Origin: Clostridia bacterium
GTDB taxonomy: Bacteria > Bacillota > Clostridia > UBA1212
Direction: 5' to 3'
NCBI GenBank assembly: GCA_017461545.1
Contig: JAFTXP010000005.1
Location: forward strand, 1 to 41,497
Length of the DNA: 41,497 nt
The position numbers and the translations under genes are program-made. The notes beneath the pieces are model-generated. The model was not told the origin of the DNA. It ran no database searches and saw only the letters and a program-made list of their open reading frames with translations. Of the stretch, positions 35,746 through 41,497 are shown piece after piece. Numbering within the stretch: position 1 is the first letter of the stretch; each line of letters begins with the position of its first letter.

Positions 35746-36528
35746 ATGGAGCCGTACACAGTTAATGCACTTATTTGCCTTAAAGATGATTTAGGATTTG
35801 AATACGTTGTGTCGGAAATAGAATATGAACTTTGGGAGAATGATACGTTCGAATACCGCTTCAGACCGAATTATTCAGTGATAGAGCTTTTGGATTCGTC
35901 GGTCTTTCAGGGCATCCCCGGAATCGATCTTGAACTCCGCAGAAAAGAATATGTCAGGAGAAATTCTATACCAACTTTTGTGGCAGAGCGGGCACCGAGT
36001 TCAAACCGTGAGGATTTATGGAGACTTCTTGAGGACTGCGGTATGAATTATCTGAATCAGCTTGAGTGGCTGATAAAGACTGATACTAAATATATCGGCG
36101 ACCGCCTGTATGTCAGACGTCCGCTTGACGGCGAAAAGGTCAGAAATCTCGACGGAGAGATTGCAAAGCTAAAACGCTCATGTGATGTTCAAAGAAAGTT
36201 ATTGGAAAATATTTGTCTCGGTTTGACCGTGGAATTTGAAAGATTCGTTATTGATGACCGAAACAGAAAATCTTGTTATGACCTGCTTTACCGTTTATAT
36301 AAAAGAGAGTCGGGAAATATAAAAAAATTGCAAAGCGAGGGCATCGCTGCTGCAAAGAAGAACGGCAAATACCACGGAAGAAAAGCGATACAGGTTGATG
36401 ACACCAAGCTTTACGAGGTGTGTCGGAAATACAGAAATCATCAGATTACTTTAGATGAAGCTGCAAAACTTCTGAATATGAGCACATCCACTTTTTACAG
36501 GCGTATAAAGTCTTTAAAAACGGACTGA
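35746..36528 (+). CDS. Uncharacterised protein with a serine-recombinase-type C-terminal tail
   Basis: 260 residues from ATG 35746 with GAGG 8 bases upstream. The last 65 residues read like the end of a small resolvase: SEGIAAAKKNGKYHGRKAI, then a helix-turn-helix ITLDEAAKLLNMSTSTFYRR. The N-terminal 190 residues hold no resolvase catalytic domain (no Ser in a YxRVS context) and include NYSVIELL, FQGIPGIDLELR, ERAPSSNREDLW. So this is a DNA-binding tail on an unknown body. It is closed by a clear terminator. Confidence 0.6.
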   Translation: MEPYTVNALICLKDDLGFEYVVSEIEYELWENDTFEYRFRPNYSVIELLDSSVFQGIPGIDLELRRKEYVRRNSIPTFVAERAPSSNREDLWRLLEDCGMNYLNQLEWLIKTDTKYIGDRLYVRRPLDGEKVRNLDGEIAKLKRSCDVQRKLLENICLGLTVEFERFVIDDRNRKSCYDLLYRLYKRESGNIKKLQSEGIAAAKKNGKYHGRKAIQVDDTKLYEVCRKYRNHQITLDEAAKLLNMSTSTFYRRIKSLKTD

Positions 36529-36536
36529 GTGAAAGC

Positions 36537-36570
36537 CGAAAGCCCTGCCGCAAGTGTGGCAGGGCTTTCG
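36537..36570. terminator. Bidirectional terminator between convergent genes
   Basis: A perfect 13-bp stem CGAAAGCCCTGCC (36537-36549) with its complement (36558-36570) has an 8-base loop, then ATTATTTTAT on the plus side. Confidence 0.85.
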
Positions 36571-36576
36571 ATTATT

Positions 36577-37704
36577 TTATACTAAATTTTTTATTATCTC
36601 ACAAATTCTTTCCGCATCTTCTGTTGCAAGGTCTGCGTAAAGCGGGAGTGACAAAACTTTGCTTGAGATGTCACGTGCGACAGGTGTGTCGTTTCGTTTG
36701 CGGTATTCCTTGTAGCACGGGAAGTCCGCGGTTATTGGATAAAAATATCTGCGTGCAAAAATATTGTTTTTTTCGAGTTCTGCTTTTACTGTGTCACGGT
36801 CAGTCGGACAACCTGCAGCGGTGTCAAATATTACAGGAAAGTAGGCGTAATTTGTCTGAACGTTTTCCTGAATCGGAAGGAGTTTGACTCCGGGAATGTC
36901 TTTGAGCGCGTTTCTGTATATTTCCGAAAGCAACCGTCTTTTTGCGATGACTTCGTTTATGTGGCGCAGATTGCAGACGCCCATTGCGGCCTGAAATTCG
37001 TTCATTTTGGCGTTGGTACCGAATTCGTTAATGTTTTCTCCGTCAATGAGACCGAAGTTCTTAAATTCCTTGAATTTTTTACCGAGGCGGCTGTCTGCGA
37101 AAGAGAGCGCGCCGCCTTCGATTGAGTTGAAGGCTTTTGTCGCGTGGAAGCTGAACATGCTGCAATCGCCGTACATGCCTATTCCTTTGCCCTTGTATGT
37201 CACGCCGAAAGCGTGCGCCGCATCGTATATGATTTTCAGATTATATTTATTTGCGATTCTGTTTATCTTTTCTATGTCGCAGACAACTCCGTACACGTGG
37301 ACGGGGAGGATTGCACAGGTCTTGTTTGTGATAAGCGCTTCGATTTTTTCTGTGTCGATAGTGAAAGTATCGGGGTTTATGTCACAGAAAACGGGAGTGC
37401 AGCCTGCCTGGACGATCGCATGAGTTGTGGATGCGAAGGTGTAGGGTGTTGTGATGATTTCGCCTTTTAAGCCGAGTGAAACGATGGCAGAGTACAGCGC
37501 CATGTGGCCGTTTGTGAAAAGTGAAATGTTGTCGGCTTTGAGGAAGTCTTTTAATTGCTCTTTAAATTTATTATGGATGGAGCCGAAGTTTGTGAGCCAA
37601 TGCGCGTCCCAGATCTGTTTGATTTCTTCAATGTACTCTTCGTAGGGAGGCATGCTCGGTCTTGTTACAAATACCGGCGGTGTAATTTTACTGTTGTTTT
37701 CCAT
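36577..37704 (-). CDS. DegT/DnrJ/EryC1/StrS-family PLP aminotransferase
   Basis: 375 residues from ATG 37704 (MENNSKITPPVFVTRPSMPP) with GGAAAGGG upstream. It is a sugar aminotransferase-fold enzyme. FTNGHMALYSAI binds the cofactor phosphate, IIYDAAHAFGVTYKG carries the conserved Asp, and the PLP Lys lies in FSFHATKAFNSIEGG. FPVIFDTAAGCPTDRD precedes the C-terminal part. Such enzymes aminate nucleotide-linked keto-sugars such as dTDP-4-keto-6-deoxyglucose. It is the last gene of a four-gene minus-strand operon, 26 bases behind the ATP-grasp gene. Confidence 0.88.
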   Translation of the reverse strand: MENNSKITPPVFVTRPSMPPYEEYIEEIKQIWDAHWLTNFGSIHNKFKEQLKDFLKADNISLFTNGHMALYSAIVSLGLKGEIITTPYTFASTTHAIVQAGCTPVFCDINPDTFTIDTEKIEALITNKTCAILPVHVYGVVCDIEKINRIANKYNLKIIYDAAHAFGVTYKGKGIGMYGDCSMFSFHATKAFNSIEGGALSFADSRLGKKFKEFKNFGLIDGENINEFGTNAKMNEFQAAMGVCNLRHINEVIAKRRLLSEIYRNALKDIPGVKLLPIQENVQTNYAYFPVIFDTAAGCPTDRDTVKAELEKNNIFARRYFYPITADFPCYKEYRKRNDTPVARDISSKVLSLPLYADLATEDAERICEIIKNLV

Positions 37705-37730
37705 TGAATTGACCCTTTCCTGTAATATTA

Positions 37731-38738
37731 TTACAAAACGGTGATGTTTATGTCTTTGTGTGCAATAACTCCGATTTCGGGAGTGAAAAGTTCCTGCGGA
37801 GCTTCTTCTCCTTTGATCCATTTGATTATTGCGAGGGGGAGGTTTACGCCTGCTGCGTGGCTGAACGGATAGCCGCCGCCGAAGCGCGCGTTCATCTCGA
37901 TTATATAGGGAACGCCGTCCTGCACAAGCACGTCAACGTCTAAGTTTGCGATGTGTCCGACAAGACCGCTTATTCTTTTTCCTAAGGCTGAAAGCCTTTC
38001 GTATTCAACAATTTCTGCGGCATCGGTTTCGCCTGCGCGCATTGCAAATTTCTTTTTGACGATTGTATTTACATATTTTCCGTTTAAATCATTTATTATA
38101 TCGAGGCCGTATTCCTGTCCTTCGATTTTTTCCTGAATGAGTATTTCGTACCCTTTTTCGGCAAATGATTCATATTTGAGGTAAGATTTTTGTATTTCAC
38201 GCAGAGTTTTTTTGTAAAAGGCGCGCAACTCCTGTTCGCATGTTGCTTCGTAGACTGCAATCGAACCCATGCCCCAGCGCGGTTTTACTATTACGGGGTA
38301 TTTCATCTTGCCTTCGCGGAGGTCACGTATAACGTTTTTGAGCGTGACATAAGTTTTGGGAACTTTTACCTCGGTTTCGCAGAATGTTATATATGTCATG
38401 AGCTTGTCATTGCATTTTGCAACCGCTTCATAGTCTGAAACAATGAGTTTTATACCGGCGTCTTCAAATCGTTTTTTGTTTGATGACAGAACGGGCAGGT
38501 CGATGTCGAAAAGCGAAATAACCGCGTCGATTTTATTTTCTTTGCAGTAGCCGAGGACAAAATCAATGTATGACGGGTCATAGATAAGCGGGGAAACGGT
38601 GAACTTGTCTGCAACCTTTACGATGGGCGTAAGGTCGGAACTGTTCATTGCATGGATTTCTCCGCTTTCTGCGAGAGCTTCTTTAAAATATTTCAGAAGG
38701 TATGTTCTTCTGCCTGCCGATGTAAATAAAATGTTCAT
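37731..38738 (-). CDS. ATP-grasp ligase (CarB-like)
   Basis: 335 residues. It begins MNILFTSAGRRTYLLKYFKE, a start common in ATP-grasp proteins of glycan and peptide clusters. The ATP-grasp domain has YPVIVKPRWGMGSIAVYEA, ILIQEKIEGQEYGLDI and the metal-binding PYIIEMNARFGGGYPFSH. Members activate a carboxylate and join it to an amine. In this operon it may couple an amino acid to a sugar amine made by the DegT enzyme, which is inference. TAGGAG precedes the ATG. Confidence 0.85.
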   Translation of the reverse strand: MNILFTSAGRRTYLLKYFKEALAESGEIHAMNSSDLTPIVKVADKFTVSPLIYDPSYIDFVLGYCKENKIDAVISLFDIDLPVLSSNKKRFEDAGIKLIVSDYEAVAKCNDKLMTYITFCETEVKVPKTYVTLKNVIRDLREGKMKYPVIVKPRWGMGSIAVYEATCEQELRAFYKKTLREIQKSYLKYESFAEKGYEILIQEKIEGQEYGLDIINDLNGKYVNTIVKKKFAMRAGETDAAEIVEYERLSALGKRISGLVGHIANLDVDVLVQDGVPYIIEMNARFGGGYPFSHAAGVNLPLAIIKWIKGEEAPQELFTPEIGVIAHKDINITVL

Positions 38739-38763
38739 AGATTTCTCCTAAATCAACTGCTTT

Positions 38764-39744
38764 TTATGAATTTATTTCAGGTAATTTATCAAAGAAGAGC
38801 GGCGCGCTTCCGGTGTTGATAAAAAGAATTTTTTTGCCTGAAATGTTGTTATCTTTTATATAATCAATCATTCCGAAGAATGCTTTTCCGCTGTATACCG
38901 GATCGAGTCCGATGCCCTCTTTGTAAAGGAGGGTCGCGAGTCTGTCAAGCAGGTTGCGGTCGTATTTGCCGTAGCCGCCGAGCCTGTATAGGTCGGTGAA
39001 GCGAATGTGCGAGGCGGCGTCTGCGGCTTTGCCGCAGTGACCGCTTGCGGTCAGATAGTCATTGATATAGTCCTTTAATATTTCGGTTTCTTTTTCCGCA
39101 TCGCGTGAAACTGAGATTCCGACGATCTCTGAATTTTTGCAAGGGGATGTTGATTCTGCAAGTGTCTTTCCGCATATGAGACCTGCTTGTGTGATTCCCG
39201 TGCCGGAGGCGTGGAAGATATAGTCAAAGTCGATTCCTACAGAGGAAATTTCTTTGAAGGCTTCCCTGTATGCCGAAATACCTGCGGGAATGTTTTGCTT
39301 GTCATAAATATAGTAGACTTTTCTCCCTGCGGAGGTAAGGTCATTGATTATTTTTTCAAGTGACTTTGCCACTTCGCTTTTTTTGCAGGTATAAAACGGA
39401 AAACCGGTGGCTTCCGTGATACGGCTGTTTATTGTGTGAGTGTATTCCTCCCCGTCATCAACTGAGGAGAGGACGGCGCAGTGAAGATTTTCTTTTTTGC
39501 AGAGCATCGTAATTACACGGCACATGTTTGAGGAGGCGGAACCGTATGCAAGAACACAGTTGCAGCCTTTTGAAATTGCATCGTTCACAAATGCCGATGC
39601 GATACGTGCTTTATTCCCCCCGAAATATCCCGGAAGCAAGTCCTCGCGCTTTATATATATTTCGTTGCCGTTTTCGCAGAAATTTTCGAGCTTGTGTATC
39701 GGTGATGAATATTTTGTTTTGCATTGAATTTTATCAGTTTTCAT
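38764..39744 (-). CDS. PLP-dependent ACC deaminase / D-cysteine desulfhydrase family enzyme
   Basis: 326 residues of the fold-type II (tryptophan synthase beta) class. The start IYIKREDLLPGYFGGNKAR includes the PLP Lys in FGGNKAR, followed by CVLAYGSASSNMCRV and the phosphate-binding HASGTGITQAGLICG. The C-terminal LDPVYSGKAFFGMID is family-typical. The substrate could be D-cysteine, D-serine or another amino acid; the context suggests it supplies or modifies an amino acid for the neighbouring ATP-grasp ligase. Confidence 0.82.
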   Translation of the reverse strand: MKTDKIQCKTKYSSPIHKLENFCENGNEIYIKREDLLPGYFGGNKARIASAFVNDAISKGCNCVLAYGSASSNMCRVITMLCKKENLHCAVLSSVDDGEEYTHTINSRITEATGFPFYTCKKSEVAKSLEKIINDLTSAGRKVYYIYDKQNIPAGISAYREAFKEISSVGIDFDYIFHASGTGITQAGLICGKTLAESTSPCKNSEIVGISVSRDAEKETEILKDYINDYLTASGHCGKAADAASHIRFTDLYRLGGYGKYDRNLLDRLATLLYKEGIGLDPVYSGKAFFGMIDYIKDNNISGKKILFINTGSAPLFFDKLPEINS

Positions 39745-39755
39745 ATGTTATCACC

Positions 39756-41261
39756 TTATTTTTTCTTACGTCTGTTTAAATATTCTTTTACAGTTGCAAT
39801 CAGATATGAAAAACATTCGAATTTAAGTAAATATGCAACTCCGAAATAGTAGGTCACACCGAAAACGAATTGGATTATCAATGTGAGCCAGTTTGGTAAG
39901 TTTAAAAGTGTGAAGCACCATGTAAAGATTCCCATCGTTATTGCAAGTATCAGCGAGGGCATTATATCCCTGAGCTGTTCGCCCAAGCTGTAATCCAGGA
40001 GCTTTTTGTTCGGTATTGCGTTTGCGATGACTGATATAAGTGAGATTAAGGCCTGTGTTCCTAGAACAAGTATTAGACCTTTTCCGCCGAGATCGAGGAA
40101 ATGGCTTACAGCAAAAGCTGCGCCCAGCAATACCACGCCGATTACATCTTTTATGATTTCAAGCTTCATGTATATGTCGCTTCGTCCCATTGCGCTTATT
40201 GCCTGAAGGTTTGCGCTGTTTATCGGAATGAATGCGTAGGAAATACATACTATCTGCATCATGGGTATACTGAAAGCCCATTTGTCGGTGAGCCACAAAG
40301 TAACGAGCGGCTTTGCCGTGGCAATAAGGCCTGCCATCATTGCGAACATTACAAAACTGCTTGTTACGATAAATCTTCTTGTGAGCTCCTTTACTCTCTG
40401 TTTGTCATTTTGTATTGATGAGAGTGACGGGAATATTACTGTGGAAATCGTACCGTTTATGTTGTCGGTGAGCTTTTCGGGGATTGTTCTTGCCTTGTTG
40501 TAATAGCCGAGCGTTCCGCTGCCTGCGTAAAATTTTTCCATGCAGAGAGGAACGATGTTTGCGTACAAGGTGTTTATGAGGTTTGAACCTAAGATTTTTC
40601 CGCCGAATCCAAACAGTGATTTTATTTTTCCTTTTGAAAAGACTCTTTTAGGTCTCCACTTTACGGAGAACCACAGAAAAATCGTACCGACGATATTTAC
40701 CGTGAGATTTTGCCCTACGATTGTCCACAGTCCGCAGCCTGCAAATGCCATTGCAAGTCCTACAACTGCGGAGCATATTGTTGCGCCGAGTGTTCTGTAA
40801 AAGATTTTTTTGAAATCCATTGCTTTTGTGAGGATGGCTGTAGGAACTGTGCTGAAAGCGCCTGTTATGAGTGTGAGCGCCTGGATTCGCAATATAAGTA
40901 TAAGTTGGCTGTTGCCGTAAAACGATGCTACATACGGCGCGCAGAAAAACAGTGCAATGTAGAAAACTATTGAAAGACCGAGCGACAGGAAAAATACCGA
41001 GGAGCAGTCTTCGTCATCCGCATCTTTTTTCTGTATGAGAGCTGTATTAAAGCCTGCCTGTATACAGATGTTTGAGATATTTATAAAAATGGATATAAGT
41101 CCGACTGTCGAAAAATCTTCGGGAGATAAAAATGCGCGCGCCAGTATCGTCTGGACAATGAATTCCACGACGGCAGTGCCGCCCTTTTCCATAAAACGCC
41201 AGAAAAAGCCTGCAAGGACAGTTCCTTTCATATTCAATTTTCCGGGGGTTTTATTTTCCAT
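39756..41261 (-). CDS. Polysaccharide flippase (Wzx/MOP superfamily)
   Basis: 501 residues with 12-14 hydrophobic segments. GFFWRFMEKGGTAVVEFIVQ, TILARAFLSPEDFSTVGL and AGFNTALIQKK at the N-terminus match lipopolysaccharide/teichuronic-type flippases (WzxC/TuaB-like). TLGYYNKARTIPEKLTDNI lies in the middle, as usual. It moves lipid-linked glycan across the membrane. It is the first gene of the minus-strand operon, with AAGGA before the ATG. Confidence 0.9.
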   Translation of the reverse strand: MENKTPGKLNMKGTVLAGFFWRFMEKGGTAVVEFIVQTILARAFLSPEDFSTVGLISIFINISNICIQAGFNTALIQKKDADDEDCSSVFFLSLGLSIVFYIALFFCAPYVASFYGNSQLILILRIQALTLITGAFSTVPTAILTKAMDFKKIFYRTLGATICSAVVGLAMAFAGCGLWTIVGQNLTVNIVGTIFLWFSVKWRPKRVFSKGKIKSLFGFGGKILGSNLINTLYANIVPLCMEKFYAGSGTLGYYNKARTIPEKLTDNINGTISTVIFPSLSSIQNDKQRVKELTRRFIVTSSFVMFAMMAGLIATAKPLVTLWLTDKWAFSIPMMQIVCISYAFIPINSANLQAISAMGRSDIYMKLEIIKDVIGVVLLGAAFAVSHFLDLGGKGLILVLGTQALISLISVIANAIPNKKLLDYSLGEQLRDIMPSLILAITMGIFTWCFTLLNLPNWLTLIIQFVFGVTYYFGVAYLLKFECFSYLIATVKEYLNRRKKK

Positions 41262-41297
41262 TGCTTTTCCTTATATTAAAATAATTTCTCACACTTT

Positions 41298-41326
41298 AAT
41301 ATAACACTTTTTCGGCTTTTATTAAA
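41298..41326 (-). promoter_or_regulatory. Probable promoter of the flippase operon
   Basis: On the minus strand TTTAAT (41326-41321), 17 bases, TATATT (41303-41298), 37 bases upstream of the flippase ATG. Confidence 0.5.
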
Positions 41327-41358
41327 TACTTTTTCTCTTTCGGTTTTAAGTTCTTATC

Positions 41359-41497
41359 TTAATTGTCAAGACATATGTTACACTTAGAGAAATATTCTGC
41401 TACAACTTGATTTGGACTTTTAAAGTCTAATACTGTCTTTGCTGTTCTGTTGTATCTTGATTCATGCTTTTGTACTTCTTTTATCAATTCTTTTTCA
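41359..41497 (-). CDS. C-terminal end of a transposase (integrase core), cut by window edge
   Basis: The minus-strand frame enters from the window edge and ends KHESRYNRTAKTVLDFKSP, NQVVAEYF and a stop at 41359. RYNRTAKTVLDFKSPNQVV resembles the last helix of integrase-core transposases, where YNxxRPHSAL-type tails occur. Only about 45 residues are visible, so the family (IS3, IS30 or IS481) is not settled and intactness cannot be judged. Confidence 0.55.
   Translation of the reverse strand, partial: EKELIKEVQKHESRYNRTAKTVLDFKSPNQVVAEYFSKCNICLDN

Overview
The window is the replication-origin region of a low-GC, spore-forming, anaerobic Firmicute of the class Clostridia. This rests on spo0A, a Clostridia/Bacillus-type origin gene order, rubrerythrin with a PerR-type regulator, FeoAB, a complete de novo NAD operon and an AT-rich sequence. 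I cannot assign a genus from sequence alone.

Origin core (about 2.6-22.7 kb). oriC lies between dnaA and dnaN, with a DnaA-trio, an AT-rich unwinding segment and eleven DnaA boxes of an unusual CCCACA type. Leftward, on the minus strand, run dnaA, dnaN, recF, remB, gyrB, parA, parB, a DUF4446 gene, nadA, nadB and nadC, followed by spo0A. Two perfect parS palindromes bracket parAB. Rightward, on the plus strand, run rpmH, rnpA, yidD, yidC, jag, mnmE, mnmG, rsmG and noc. These core genes are all co-directional with replication away from oriC. The spo0A-nadC spacer holds a perfect Noc-binding palindrome and four more perfect CCCACA-type DnaA boxes.

Right arm (22.8-36.5 kb). This part is a patchwork: a membrane-anchored parvulin-like foldase, a mutarotase-fold protein, a lone STAS protein, a probable type I toxin-antitoxin locus, insertion-sequence debris, a doubly broken DUF4143 ATPase, a PerR-rubrerythrin pair with two operator palindromes, an orphan CarA-like protein without its catalytic triad, an ArsR-like regulator next to a 41-residue RiPP-precursor-like peptide, feoAB, a frameshifted small membrane protein, a lipoprotein and a protein with a recombinase-type C-terminus.

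Right edge (36.5-41.5 kb). A compact minus-strand operon carries a flippase, a PLP deaminase-fold enzyme, an ATP-grasp ligase and a DegT-type sugar aminotransferase, which suggests surface-glycan modification. A transposase tail lies at the very end.

The most interesting points are the apparent joint divergence of the DnaA DNA-binding signature and its boxes, the type I toxin-antitoxin candidate at 26.1-26.4 kb, the regulator/peptide pair at 30.8-32.1 kb, and the catalytically dead CarA at 29.5 kb.
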